DNA from: Micromonospora purpureochromogenes
Lineage (GTDB): Bacteria > Actinomycetota > Actinomycetes > Mycobacteriales > Micromonosporaceae
NCBI RefSeq assembly: GCF_900091515.1
Contig: NZ_LT607410.1
Location: 3,968,001 to 4,032,000, forward strand
Direction of reading: 5' to 3'
DNA: 64,000 nucleotides
The notes beneath the pieces were generated by a model. That model saw only the letters and a list, made by a program, of their open reading frames with translations. It searched no databases and was not told where the DNA came from. Below, piece by piece: positions 35,216-44,120 of the stretch. Made by a program: the position numbers and the translations under genes. Position 1 is the first letter of the stretch; every line of letters begins with the position of its first letter.

Positions 35216-36060
35216 GGCGCGACCACCCGACCGGCGGCGGTGCCGGTGGCGCCGGCCGGGACGTCGGCGCCGAGGTACGCCTCGGTCACCAGCGGGTCGT
35301 CGCGGACCTGCTCCGGGGTGCCGGCGGCGATGACCTTGCCGAAGTCCAGCACCACGATCTCGTGGCAGACCGACATGACCAGGTCCATGTGGTGCTCGAC
35401 GAGCATGATGGAGCAGGCGGCGTCGGCCCGGCCGGGCAGCGCGGTGATCAGCTCGGCCAGCTCGCCGATGTCCTCGGCGCCGAGTCCGCCGGCCGGCTCG
35501 TCGAGCAGCAGCAGGCGGGGTCGGGCGATCAGGGCGCGGGCGAGGGCGACCCGCTTGCGCACCGCGTACGGCAGGGTGTCGGGCGCGGCGGCGGCGTGCC
35601 GCGCGACGCCCAGCTCGGTGAGCAGGTCGAGGGCCGCCTCGCGCAGCCGCCGTTCGTCGCGGTCGCTGCGGGGCAGGCCGAACAGGGCGCTGGTGAAGCC
35701 GGCCCGGGCGGCGTGGCTGGCGCCGGCCATGACGTTCTCGACGACGGTGAGGCCGGGGAAGAGGCCGACGCCCTGCAACGTGCGGGCGATGCCGAGGCGG
35801 GTGAGTCGGTGCGGACGCGGCCGGAACGGCCGGCCGTCGAGGGTGAGCGAGCCGCTGGTCGGCGGGACGAAGCCGCAGACCACGTTGAACAGGGTGGTCT
35901 TCCCGGCGCCGTTCGGCCCGATGACGCCGACGATCCGGCCGGGCGGCACCCGCAGGGAGACGCCGTCCAGCGCGACCAGGCCGCCGAACCGGACGCCGAC
36001 GTCGCGCAGGACCAGGTCGGTGCCGGCGGCGGCGGCGGTGTCGGTGGGTGGTGGGCTCAT
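35212..36060 (-). CDS. HAAT ABC ATPase, LivG-type
   Basis: A 282-residue ATPase: Walker A GPNGAGKTTLFNVVCGF, Walker B RLLLLDEPAGGL, MLVEHHMDLVM for the switch region. The signature motif is the LivG-type variant (LPYAVRKRVALARAL). The ATG at 36060 is preferred to a GTG two codons earlier because GAGG sits 5 bases before the ATG. It is the first gene of the operon, under the promoter at 36143-36170. Confidence 0.9.
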   Translation of the reverse strand: MSPPPTDTAAAAGTDLVLRDVGVRFGGLVALDGVSLRVPPGRIVGVIGPNGAGKTTLFNVVCGFVPPTSGSLTLDGRPFRPRPHRLTRLGIARTLQGVGLFPGLTVVENVMAGASHAARAGFTSALFGLPRSDRDERRLREAALDLLTELGVARHAAAAPDTLPYAVRKRVALARALIARPRLLLLDEPAGGLGAEDIGELAELITALPGRADAACSIMLVEHHMDLVMSVCHEIVVLDFGKVIAAGTPEQVRDDPLVTEAYLGADVPAGATGTAAGRVVAP

Positions 36061-36135
36061 CTTCACCTCTTACGGGACGCGGCGACGGGGGAAAGCGCGG
36101 TGCGACTCGGGCGAAGCATCAAGGGATAGTTATTA

Positions 36136-36148
36136 CACCGGGAGTGTA
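36136..36148. promoter_or_regulatory. TetR operator, copy 2 (controls the LivKMHFG-type operon)
   Basis: CACCGGGAGTGTA, with an internal inverted repeat TACAC-N5-GTGTA (36134-36148). It matches the site in the TetR promoter 5 kb away at 12 of 13 bases and covers the -10 of the operon promoter. Confidence 0.7.
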
Positions 36149-36170
36149 CTTTTCGAGCGGAGACCGTCAA
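36143..36170 (-). promoter_or_regulatory. promoter of the LivKMHFG-type operon
   Basis: Read on the minus strand: TTGACG (36170-36165), 16 bases, TACACT (36148-36143). The TetR-type operator overlaps the -10, giving a simple steric repression model. Confidence 0.7.
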
Positions 36171-36256
36171 TGACTTGTTACGACGCTGTGATGTGGACGC
36201 GTCTCACCAGGACAATGGCGGTCGGCCCGGGTCGCTCCCGACCCGGATCGCAGCGG

Positions 36257-37810
36257 CTATTGCACTTGCTGTGCAGGGGTTTCCAGCATTTCTTTCTTCA
36301 GTTCCCGCTTGAGCAGCTTGCCGGTCGGGCCCTTGGGCAGTTCGGCCACGATGCGGACCTGCCGCGGGTACTTGTACGCGGCGAGCCGCTCCCGGCAGTA
36401 CGCCACCAGGTCGTCGGGCGTCACCTCGGCGTCCGGCGTGACGCTGAGCACCGCCACGACCTCCTCCCCCAACTTGGCGTCGGGGCGGCCGAGCACCGCG
36501 GCCTCGACGACCGCCGGGTGGGCGTACAGGACCTCCTCGACCTCCCGGGGATAGACGTTGTACCCACCCCGGATGATCATGTCCTTCTTGCGGTCGACGA
36601 TGAACAGGTAGCCGTCGGCGTCGGCGTACGCCAGGTCTCCGGTGTGGAACCAGCCGCCACGGAACGCCTCCGCGGTCGCCTCGGGGTTCTTGTAGTAGCC
36701 CTTCATCACGTTGTGGCCGCGGACCACGATCTCGCCGACGTGCTCGGGCCCGGGCGGCAGCGGCCGGTCGGCGTCGTCGACGATGCGGGTCTCCACCCCC
36801 CAGATCGGCTTGCCGATGGAGAGCACCTTGCGCTGCTCGGCGCTGATGTTGAACGTCGTCGTGCTGGCCGTCTCCGACAGCCCGTACCCCTCCAGGATCA
36901 CCACGCCCGGGAACCGCTCCTCGAAGGACCGGATCACCTCGCCGGGGATCGCCGCCCCACCGGAGACGCCGACCCGCAGCGAGGAGAGGTCCCGACCGGT
37001 GAGGTCGGCCTGCAACAGGGCGAAATACATGGTGGGTACGCCGGAGAAGATGGTGCACCGGTGCCGCTCGATGGCGTCGACCACCGGCCCCACCTCGAAG
37101 CGCGGCACGAGCACGATGGTGCCGCCGTAGCGAACGGCCACGTTGAGCACGCTGGAGAGGCCGAAGACGTGGAACAGCGGCAGGACGGCCAGGCCGATGT
37201 CGTCGTCGCGGAAGCCGAACAGGTCGCCGCCGACGGTGCAGTTCATGTAGAGCTGGAAGTGGGTCAGCTCGGCGCCCTTGGGCCGGCCGGTGGTGCCGCT
37301 GGTGTAGAGCAGCACGGCCGTGTCGTCGGCGTTCGTCGGCGCGATCTCGCCGGTGTCCTCGGCCGCGTACAGCTCGTCGAAGTGCCGGGTGCCGTCGGGC
37401 CGCCGGTCGCTGCCCGGCAGGTTGACCACGTACGTCGTCACGCCCTCGACCTCGGCGGCCCCCTTGGCCGCCTCCTGCGCGAACAACTCGAAGGTGATGA
37501 AGACCTTGGTGTCGGAGTCCGCCAGGTGGTACGCGACCTCACCGGCGCGCAGCAGCGGATTCAGCGGCACCATGACCAGGCCCGCCTTGAGGACGGCGAA
37601 GTAGGCGAAGAGGAACTGCGGCACGTTCGGCAGCTGCACCGCCACCTTGTCGCCCCGGCGCAGGCCCAGCCCGAGCAGGGCGGTGGCGACCCGCCCGGAG
37701 ATCTCGTCCACCTGTCGGTAGCTGAAGCTCAGCTGGTCGAGGTGGCAGAGCGGCTTGTCGGGATGCGCCCGGCGGGGCTCCCGGAGGATGGTCGCGAGGT
37801 TGAAGCTCAT
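36257..37810 (-). CDS. long-chain fatty-acid/aryl-CoA ligase (AMP-forming)
   Basis: A 517-residue ANL-superfamily enzyme that adenylates a carboxylate and forms its CoA thioester. Motifs: VLLYTSGTTGRPKGAELTH (P-loop), GYGLSETAS (A5), GWFHTGDLAY (A7), and the C-terminal GPTGKLLKREL with the catalytic Lys. The ATG at 37810 follows GGAGGAG. It lies downstream of an SDR gene on the same strand and divergent from an acyl-CoA dehydrogenase, so a fatty or aromatic acid degradation role is likely. Confidence 0.9.
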   Translation of the reverse strand: MSFNLATILREPRRAHPDKPLCHLDQLSFSYRQVDEISGRVATALLGLGLRRGDKVAVQLPNVPQFLFAYFAVLKAGLVMVPLNPLLRAGEVAYHLADSDTKVFITFELFAQEAAKGAAEVEGVTTYVVNLPGSDRRPDGTRHFDELYAAEDTGEIAPTNADDTAVLLYTSGTTGRPKGAELTHFQLYMNCTVGGDLFGFRDDDIGLAVLPLFHVFGLSSVLNVAVRYGGTIVLVPRFEVGPVVDAIERHRCTIFSGVPTMYFALLQADLTGRDLSSLRVGVSGGAAIPGEVIRSFEERFPGVVILEGYGLSETASTTTFNISAEQRKVLSIGKPIWGVETRIVDDADRPLPPGPEHVGEIVVRGHNVMKGYYKNPEATAEAFRGGWFHTGDLAYADADGYLFIVDRKKDMIIRGGYNVYPREVEEVLYAHPAVVEAAVLGRPDAKLGEEVVAVLSVTPDAEVTPDDLVAYCRERLAAYKYPRQVRIVAELPKGPTGKLLKRELKKEMLETPAQQVQ

Positions 37811-37887
37811 CGGTGCTCCTCCTGTACGGCGAGTCGCTGGGACATCGAGCAACGTGACAGCCGGTCTACGCCCTCCGCCCTCGGGCG

Positions 37888-38640
37888 TCAAGGCATGACG
37901 AGGCCGCCGTCGACCGGCACGGTCACTCCGGTCACGTACGACGAGGCGTCACTGGCCAGCCAGATCAGCGTGGCGGCGAGCTCCTCGTGCTCGCCGAGCC
38001 GCCCGGCCGGGGCGAGCGCCTTGACCATCTCGAAGGTGCCCGGCTCCAGCTGGTCGCTCATCTCCGAGGCGAAGAAGCCGGGGGCGATGCAGTTGACCCG
38101 GATGCCCTTGCGGCCGGTCCACTGTGCCGCCAGGTCGCGGGTCAGGCCGATGACGCCGGCCTTGCTGGCGGCGTACGCGGCCTGCGGGATGCCGCCCGGG
38201 CGGAGGCCGATGACGCTGGAGATGTTGACGATGGCGCCGCCGCCGGTCGCCGCCCGGGCGAACGCCTGGGCCATCCAGTAGCTGCCCATCAGGTTGACGT
38301 CGACCACCGAGCGGAACTGCTCCGGGGTCTCCCGGGTGGCGGGCACCGCGGTGCCGACCCCGGCATTGTTGACCAGCACGTCCACCCGACCGAAGTGCTC
38401 GATGGCGGTGTCGACCAGCGCCTGGCAGTCCTCGGGCCGGCTGACGTCGGTGGCGCGGGCCGCGTACCGCCGGCCGGCCGCCTCGACCAGCGCGCCCGTC
38501 TCCGGCAGGCGCTCGACGCGGCGGGCGCCGAGCACGACGTCGGCGCCGGCCTCGGCGAGCGCCCGGGCGAACGACACCCCCAGGCCGGAGGAGGCGCCGG
38601 TGACGACGGCGACCTTCCCGTCGAGGCGGAACCGGTCCAT
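37888..38640 (-). CDS. short-chain dehydrogenase/reductase (FabG-like)
   Basis: A 250-residue protein with TGASSGLG for NAD(P) binding, NNAG, the catalytic Ser in NISSV, and Y-x-x-x-K in YAASKAG, then IAPGFFASEM and the VPVDGGLVMP C-terminus. It probably oxidises or reduces a 3-hydroxyacyl or similar intermediate. The ATG at 38640 is chosen; in-frame GTGs 3 and 9 bases earlier are possible. The first gene of the unit with the CoA ligase. Confidence 0.88.
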   Translation of the reverse strand: MDRFRLDGKVAVVTGASSGLGVSFARALAEAGADVVLGARRVERLPETGALVEAAGRRYAARATDVSRPEDCQALVDTAIEHFGRVDVLVNNAGVGTAVPATRETPEQFRSVVDVNLMGSYWMAQAFARAATGGGAIVNISSVIGLRPGGIPQAAYAASKAGVIGLTRDLAAQWTGRKGIRVNCIAPGFFASEMSDQLEPGTFEMVKALAPAGRLGEHEELAATLIWLASDASSYVTGVTVPVDGGLVMP

Positions 38641-38685
38641 CACGCTCACCCTGGGGCTCCTCACGGTCACGGTGCTCTGGACGCC

Positions 38686-38705
38686 CATACCGACCAGCCG
38701 GTATG
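38686..38705. promoter_or_regulatory. TetR-type palindrome in the SDR/acyl-CoA dehydrogenase divergent promoter
   Basis: CATACCG (38686-38692) and CGGTATG (38699-38705) form a perfect 20-base inverted repeat with a 6-base spacer. It is placed to control both divergent units, most likely by the TetR protein encoded at 39974-40633. Confidence 0.75.
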
Positions 38706-38762
38706 TTCGGCGTCCGGCGACGGTAGCGAGCCGCCGACACACCCGTCAATGGGGAGACAGCC

Positions 38763-39977
38763 ATGGAATTCGAACCGAGTGCACGGTCCGCCGAGTACCT
38801 CAAGCGGCTCCAGGAGTTCATGGACGACCACGTCTACCCCGCCGAGCCGGTCTACGCGGCCCAGCGCGCCGAGCTCACCGAGGCCGGCCGCCGCCACCAC
38901 CTGCCCGCGGTCGTCGAGGAACTCAAGGCCGAGGCGCGCCGCCGGGGGCTGTGGAACCTGTTCCTGCCGGACGTCTCCGGGCTGACCAACCTCGAGTACG
39001 CCCCGCTCGCGGAGCTGACCGGCCGCTCCATCGAGCTCGCCCCGGAGGCCGTCAACTGCGCCGCCCCGGACACCGGCAACATGGAGATCCTGCACATGTT
39101 CGGCACCGAGGAGCAGCAGGAGCGCTGGCTGCGCCCGCTGCTCGACGGCGAGATCCGGTCGGCCTTCGCGATGACCGAACCGGACGTGGCCTCGAGCGAC
39201 GCCACCAACGTCCGCACCCGCATCGAGCGCGACGGCGACTCGTACGTCATCAACGGCCGCAAGTGGTGGACCACCGGCATCGCCGACCCGCGCTGCGCCG
39301 TCATGATCGTGATGGGCAAGACCGACCCGTCGGCCGACACCCACCGGCAGCAGTCGATGATCCTGGTCCCGGTGGACACCCCCGGCGTCGAGGTGGTGCG
39401 CTCGCTGCCCGTCTTCGGCTACCACGACCAGCACGGCCACGGCGAGGTCGTCTTCACCGACGTCCGGGTGCCGGCGTCGCACCTGCTCGGCGAGGAGGGC
39501 GGCGGTTTCGCCCTCGCCCAGGCCCGGCTCGGCCCGGGCCGCATCCACCACTGCATGCGCGCCATCGGCCTGGCCGAGCGGGCGCTGAGCCTGCTGGTGC
39601 GCCGCGCCACCACCCGGGTCGCCTTCGGTCAGGAGCTGGCCCGCCAGGGTGTGGTGCAGCAGCAGATCGCCGAGTCGCGGATGGCGATCGAGCAGGCGCG
39701 GCTGCTCACCCTCAAGGCGGCCTGGATGATCGACCGGTACGGCGCCAAGGCCGCCCGCACCGAGATCGCCGCGATCAAGGTGATCGCGCCCCGCGTCGCG
39801 CTGGAGGTGCTCGACCGGGCCATCCAGGTGCACGGCGGGGCCGGCGTCTCCGACGACTTCCCGCTCGCGTCGATGTACGCGGGCGCCCGTACCCTGCGCA
39901 TCGCCGACGGCCCCGACGAGGTGCACGTGCGCGACGTGGCCCGCCGGGAGATCCGCCGCCAGCTGGAGTCGCGGTGA
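38763..39977 (+). CDS. acyl-CoA dehydrogenase family protein
   Basis: A 404-residue flavoenzyme catalysing alpha,beta-dehydrogenation of an acyl-CoA. Motifs: [16 protein letters not shown] (FAD/substrate site), [12 protein letters not shown], and the C-terminal [19 protein letters not shown]. Length and the PAEPVY N-terminus resemble the ACAD10/11-like actinobacterial group. The ATG is preceded by GGGGAGA. Its stop overlaps the GTG of a TetR gene. Confidence 0.9.
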   Translation: MEFEPSARSAEYLKRLQEFMDDHVYPAEPVYAAQRAELTEAGRRHHLPAVVEELKAEARRRGLWNLFLPDVSGLTNLEYAPLAELTGRSIELAPEAVNCAAPDTGNMEILHMFGTEEQQERWLRPLLDGEIRSAFAMTEPDVASSDATNVRTRIERDGDSYVINGRKWWTTGIADPRCAVMIVMGKTDPSADTHRQQSMILVPVDTPGVEVVRSLPVFGYHDQHGHGEVVFTDVRVPASHLLGEEGGGFALAQARLGPGRIHHCMRAIGLAERALSLLVRRATTRVAFGQELARQGVVQQQIAESRMAIEQARLLTLKAAWMIDRYGAKAARTEIAAIKVIAPRVALEVLDRAIQVHGGAGVSDDFPLASMYAGARTLRIADGPDEVHVRDVARREIRRQLESR

Positions 39978-40633
39978 CCGTGGCGACCGAGCCCGCCGTC
40001 ACCCCCGAGCGCCGGCGGGCGCCGCGCGGGTCGGCCCGGCAGAGCATCGTCGCGGCCGCCACCGAGCTGTTCGCCCGGCGCGGCTACGAGGCGACGAGCG
40101 TCCAGGAGATCGTGGCGGCGGCGGAGGTGACCAAGGGGGCGCTGTACCACTGGTTCGGGTCGAAATCCGAGCTGCTGACCAGCATCTACCGGGAACTGCT
40201 CGCGGAGCAGACCCGGCGGCTGGCCGAGATCGCGGCCGGCGACGGGCCGGTCCGGGAACGGCTGCGCGCCGCGGCCCTCGACGTGGTCGAGCACACCGCC
40301 GAACACCTGGCCGAGCTGACCGTCTGGGCCCGCTCGGCGCACCTGCTCGACGACGAGCACGCCGAGGCCACCCGCCGGGAGCGCCGGCGCTACCACGACC
40401 TGTTCCGTGACCTCGTGCGCGAGGCCCAGTTGGCCGGCGTGGTCCGCGCCGACGTCTCCGCCACCGTGGTGACCCACACGTTCCTCAGCGCCCTGGGCAA
40501 CATCCACACCTGGTTCCACCCGGACGGGCCGCTGACCTTCACCGAGGTCGGTCATCAGCTCGTCGCGCTGTTCGTCGACGGCGTGCGCGCCCCGGCGCAG
40601 TCCGCGCCCGCCGGGGACCCGGCGCGGGGCTGA
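39974..40633 (+). CDS. TetR-family regulator (fatty-acid cluster)
   Basis: A 219-residue protein. The HTH region [42 protein letters not shown] is classical TetR, followed by a helical effector domain. The GTG at 39974 overlaps the acyl-CoA dehydrogenase stop (GTGA), so regulator and enzyme are made together. It is the best candidate for binding the CATACCG palindrome; an acyl-CoA effector is inferred. Confidence 0.85.
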   Translation: MTVATEPAVTPERRRAPRGSARQSIVAAATELFARRGYEATSVQEIVAAAEVTKGALYHWFGSKSELLTSIYRELLAEQTRRLAEIAAGDGPVRERLRAAALDVVEHTAEHLAELTVWARSAHLLDDEHAEATRRERRRYHDLFRDLVREAQLAGVVRADVSATVVTHTFLSALGNIHTWFHPDGPLTFTEVGHQLVALFVDGVRAPAQSAPAGDPARG

Positions 40634-40646
40634 CGCCGGCCGGGGG

Positions 40647-41516
40647 TCAGATGTTCGCCGAGTCGGCCGGGACGTCGGCCGGCAGCGACGGTGCGCCCGC
40701 CGGCTGGTCGCCACCCCGGCAGGCCAACCCCAGGGTGTACGCGGTCATCGACAGCGACCCGTACGCGTACCCGTCCACCAGCACCTCGGGCCGGGTTCGG
40801 GTCGCACCGGCGATGCCGGCGAGGTAGAGCAGCGGGATGAAGTGGTCCGGCGTCGGCACCGCCGACCCGAAGTCGCGGTGGGCGTCCAGCCGGGCCGCCT
40901 CGGTGGGCTCGTTCCGCATCACCTCGCGGGCCGCGTCGTCGAAGCGCCGCGCCCAGTCGAAGCCCTGGTCGACCAGCTGCGGATCCACCCCGCCGAGGTT
41001 GTGCACCACGTTGCCGCTGGCCACGATGAGCACCCCGCGCTCGCGCAGCGGCGCGAGCTGGGCGCCCAGCCCCAGGTGGTAGTCCAGCCCCTTGAAGGCG
41101 TTGATGCTCAGCTGCACCACCGGGATGTCCGCCGCCGGGAAGGCGTGGGTCAGCACCGACCAGGTGCCGTGGTCGATGCCCCACGAGTCCACGTCGGCGC
41201 CCACCCAGGTGGGATGCACCAGGTCGCTGACCTCCTCGGCCAGCTCGGGCAGACCCGGCGCCGGGTACTCGACGTCGAACAGCTGCGGAGGGAAGCCGTA
41301 GAAGTCGTGGATCGTGCGTGGCCGGGGCATCGCGGTGACGGCGGTCGCGCCGATGTACCAGTGCGCCGAGATCACCAGGATCGCCCGCGGGCGCGGCACC
41401 GCCCGCCCGAACGCCCGCCACGCCGAGGTGTACCGGTTGACCGCCAGGGCGTTCATCGGGTTGCCGTGGCCGAAGAACGCGGCGGGCATCGTGCCGGGGC
41501 TGGTCTGACCGCTCAT
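40647..41516 (-). CDS. extradiol dioxygenase of the DODA (4,5-DOPA dioxygenase, YgiD) family
   Basis: A 289-residue member of the class III extradiol dioxygenase (LigB-type) family. Conserved His positions for Fe/Zn binding appear in FFGHGNPMNAL, VISAHWYIG, and SGNVVHNLG, with DHGTW near the middle and TPDHFIPLLYLAG at the C-terminus. The start at 41516 has a GGAGGGA site; an upstream in-frame ATG (41537) does not. The natural substrate is unknown; a catechol or DOPA-like compound is expected. Confidence 0.87.
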   Translation of the reverse strand: MSGQTSPGTMPAAFFGHGNPMNALAVNRYTSAWRAFGRAVPRPRAILVISAHWYIGATAVTAMPRPRTIHDFYGFPPQLFDVEYPAPGLPELAEEVSDLVHPTWVGADVDSWGIDHGTWSVLTHAFPAADIPVVQLSINAFKGLDYHLGLGAQLAPLRERGVLIVASGNVVHNLGGVDPQLVDQGFDWARRFDDAAREVMRNEPTEAARLDAHRDFGSAVPTPDHFIPLLYLAGIAGATRTRPEVLVDGYAYGSLSMTAYTLGLACRGGDQPAGAPSLPADVPADSANI

Positions 41517-41591
41517 GCCGCTCCCTCCGGTCGTCATCCGAGGGTAGTCCGGCGCGGCGGGCGTCGCGGCCGATCGCGCCCGGAACGCGCG

Positions 41592-42131
41592 TCACGCGAC
41601 CAGGTAGGCCGGCGGCACCGCGTCGGTCAGCCACACCCCGTTCGCGCTGCGGTAGAAGACGTGCCCGTCGCGGGCCATCGCCGACGCGTCGACGGTGAGG
41701 ACCACCACCGCGCCGCTGCGGCGGGCGCCGACCCGCCGGGCCGTCGCCACGTCCGGCGAGAGGTGTACGTGGTGCCGCCCGCCCCGGTGCAGGCCGGTGG
41801 CCCGGATCGAGTCGAGCGCGGCCGCGCCGGTGCCGTGGTAGAGGCGCTCCGGCGGCGCGGTGGGCTCCAGCTGGAGGTCGACCGGGATGGAGTGCCCCTG
41901 GCTGGCCCGGATCCGGTCCACCCCGTCGGCGCCCCGCTCGACGGCGAAGCGCTGCTTGTCGTTGCCGGCCACGACCGCATCGAGGTCGGCGCGGTCGATC
42001 CGCAGGGCGGCGAGCAGGTCGGCCACGGTGACCCAGCCGGCCCGGTCCGGGGCTAGGCCGAACTTCCCGGGCTGGTGGCGCAGTGCCAGTGACATCCGCT
42101 TGCTCAGCCGCACCAGCGCCCGATCGTCCAC
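41592..42131 (-). CDS. kptA: RNA 2'-phosphotransferase (KptA/Tpt1)
   Basis: A 179-residue enzyme that transfers a 2'-phosphate from RNA to NAD+. SKRMSLALRHQPGKFGL is the diagnostic N-terminus (catalytic Arg and His), LYHGT contributes His, and GLHRGGRHHVHLS and RSGAVVVLTVDA follow the family. The GTG at 42131 is the most likely start. In bacteria the physiological substrate is not established because these species lack the tRNA splicing that makes 2'-phosphates. No RNA ligase gene is adjacent. Confidence 0.9.
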   Translation of the reverse strand: MDDRALVRLSKRMSLALRHQPGKFGLAPDRAGWVTVADLLAALRIDRADLDAVVAGNDKQRFAVERGADGVDRIRASQGHSIPVDLQLEPTAPPERLYHGTGAAALDSIRATGLHRGGRHHVHLSPDVATARRVGARRSGAVVVLTVDASAMARDGHVFYRSANGVWLTDAVPPAYLVA

Positions 42132-42223
42132 TGCACCATTGTCGACCACGGCCGGACGGGGTGGCGACGGGATACCGCCCCGCCCCGGACGCACCGACGT
42201 CCGGGGCCCGGCAGCGCTGCCCG

Positions 42224-42856
42224 CTACGGGTCCCGCCGACTGAACCGGGCCGCCGCCGGGCCGTCGAGCCGGCCGGACGGGAGCCGGCGCCCGCAGACCA
42301 CCAGCAGCAGATCCTGGGCGAGCCCGCGCAGGGGTGTGCCCTCGCCGTGGCACCAGTCGAGGTCGGTCGCCCGGAGCTGGACGCCGGTCAGGTCGGTGCC
42401 GAAGAACGCCACGTTGCGCGGGGACATCCCGGTCAGCACCAAGGCGACCCGGTCCGGTGGGACGTGGCGGTCCAGCCCGAGGCCGACGGTGATGTCCAGG
42501 CCGTGGATGACGTCGTGGGAGAGCGCCCCGCGCACGCCCCCGCCCGGTGGCGTCCACCGGTGGTCGATGTTGTCCCGAAGCGCCGCGAGCAACTGCGCGG
42601 GCGACAGCGCGGCGGCGTCGCGGCGGGCGGTGCGGTCGGCCATCCGGTTGACGTTCCCGCGCGCCCTGACCAGCTCCACCAGGGTCCGCCCGAGCGAGGT
42701 CCGGAACGGCATCGTGGTGTGCGCGACGACCTCCCGCACCCGCCACCCGTCGCACAGCGTCGGCGCGTCCCACCGGTCGGCGGGCAGCGCCGCCAGCAGG
42801 TCGACCAGTTCCGCCCGTTCCGCCACCACCGCGGCGCGGAGTTCGTCGTCGGTCAT
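42224..42856 (-). CDS. mycothiol-dependent maleylpyruvate isomerase-like (DinB/MDMPI) protein
   Basis: A 210-residue protein of the TIGR03083/MDMPI-type group. LCDGWRVREVVAHTTMPF contains the first metal-binding His region, and SHDVIHGLDITVGLG the second. The ATG at 42856 follows GGAGGAAT. Members act with mycothiol or are of unknown activity. It is divergent from an ECF sigma factor with 103 bases between the starts, an arrangement common for redox or stress-linked pairs. Confidence 0.8.
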   Translation of the reverse strand: MTDDELRAAVVAERAELVDLLAALPADRWDAPTLCDGWRVREVVAHTTMPFRTSLGRTLVELVRARGNVNRMADRTARRDAAALSPAQLLAALRDNIDHRWTPPGGGVRGALSHDVIHGLDITVGLGLDRHVPPDRVALVLTGMSPRNVAFFGTDLTGVQLRATDLDWCHGEGTPLRGLAQDLLLVVCGRRLPSGRLDGPAAARFSRRDP

Positions 42857-42959
42857 CCGGATTCCTCCCGTCCAGTGCGGGACCCCTTCGCCGGGGCCCT
42901 CGCACCTGATACGGGCCGGACCCGCGAAACTCATCGGTCGGTGGGCGTATGGTCGCCGG

Positions 42960-43949
42960 GTGCGGGAGGAAGCGGTCGCCGAGGACGTCCCGGTCGAGCT
43001 GCTGCGCACCGAGCTGACCGGCTTCTGCTACCGGATGCTCGGCTCCGGTTTCGAGGCCGAGGACGCGGTGCAGGAGACGTTGACCCGGGTCTGGCGGGCC
43101 GCCGACCGCTACGACCCGGCCCGCGGGTCGCTGCGGACCTGGGCCTACCGGATCGCGACGAACGTCTGCCTGGACATGCTGCGCGGCGCGCAACGGCGGG
43201 CCCGGGCGATGGACCTCGGCCCGGCCGCCGAGGCCGGTGCGGCCCTCGGGGCACCCGCGCCGGAGCACGTGTGGGTCCAGCCGGTCCCGGACGACCGGGT
43301 GCTACCCGGATACGGCGACCCGGCGGAGCAGGCGCTGCGGCGGGAGAGCATCCGGCTGGCGTTCGTGGCCGCCCTGCAACACCTGCCGCCCCGACAGCGG
43401 GCCGTGCTGATTCTGCGCGACGTGCTCTGCTGGCGGGCCGACGAGGTGGCGCACCTGCTGGAGGCCAGCGTCGCGTCGGTGAACAGCGCCCTCCAGCGGG
43501 CCCGGTCCACCCTGCGCACCGTCGCCCCCGGCCCCGGGGAGCCGGTCCGGCCCGTCGACGCGGCGCAACGCGAGCTGCTGACCCGGTACTGCACCGCGTT
43601 CGAACGCCACGACGTACCGGCCCTGGTGGCGCTGCTGCACGCCGACGCCACCATGTCGATGCCGCCGTTTCGCTGGTGGCTGCACGGCCGGGACAGCATT
43701 GCGCAGGCGCTGTCCGATCCGGCGGCCTCGTGCGCGGGCGCGCGGCTGGTGCCCACCGCGGCGAACGGCGCGCCGGCGTACTGGCAGACCCGGCCGGCGC
43801 CCGACGGCGTCCACCGGCCCTTCGGGCTGGTCATCCTGGATCTGGCCGGGGACCGGGTGCGGGGCATCACCACCTACCTCGACGCGGACCGGCTGCTGCC
43901 GCTGTTCGGCCCGCCGGCCCGCTCGACCGATCCGGCGCCGGCGCACTGA
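42960..43949 (+). CDS. ECF sigma factor with C-terminal SnoaL-like domain
   Basis: A 329-residue protein. Region 2 is GFCYRMLGSGFEAEDAVQETLTRVWRAADRY, region 4 is LQHLPPRQRAVLILRDVLCWRADEVAHLLEASVASVNSALQRARSTL, and the last 130 residues resemble a SnoaL/NTF2 fold (YCTAFERHDVPALVALLHADATMSMPP). This is the layout of ECFs without a separate anti-sigma factor, where the extra domain modulates activity. Start is GTG at 42960; no ideal ribosome site was seen. Confidence 0.87.
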   Translation: MREEAVAEDVPVELLRTELTGFCYRMLGSGFEAEDAVQETLTRVWRAADRYDPARGSLRTWAYRIATNVCLDMLRGAQRRARAMDLGPAAEAGAALGAPAPEHVWVQPVPDDRVLPGYGDPAEQALRRESIRLAFVAALQHLPPRQRAVLILRDVLCWRADEVAHLLEASVASVNSALQRARSTLRTVAPGPGEPVRPVDAAQRELLTRYCTAFERHDVPALVALLHADATMSMPPFRWWLHGRDSIAQALSDPAASCAGARLVPTAANGAPAYWQTRPAPDGVHRPFGLVILDLAGDRVRGITTYLDADRLLPLFGPPARSTDPAPAH

Positions 43950-44120
43950 GGCCTCATCCGCGGCCACCGTGGCGTGCTACGGCTTGTCCTCCTGCACCGG
44001 ACGGGCATCTCGGTGCTCGGCGTCGGTACTGCCCATGGCCTCGCCTCGATGCCGGGATGCCGCGCAGCCGCCCGACTCACGGGCGGGTTCGTAGCGCGGG
44101 GGGGGTCCCTATGGGGTTCG

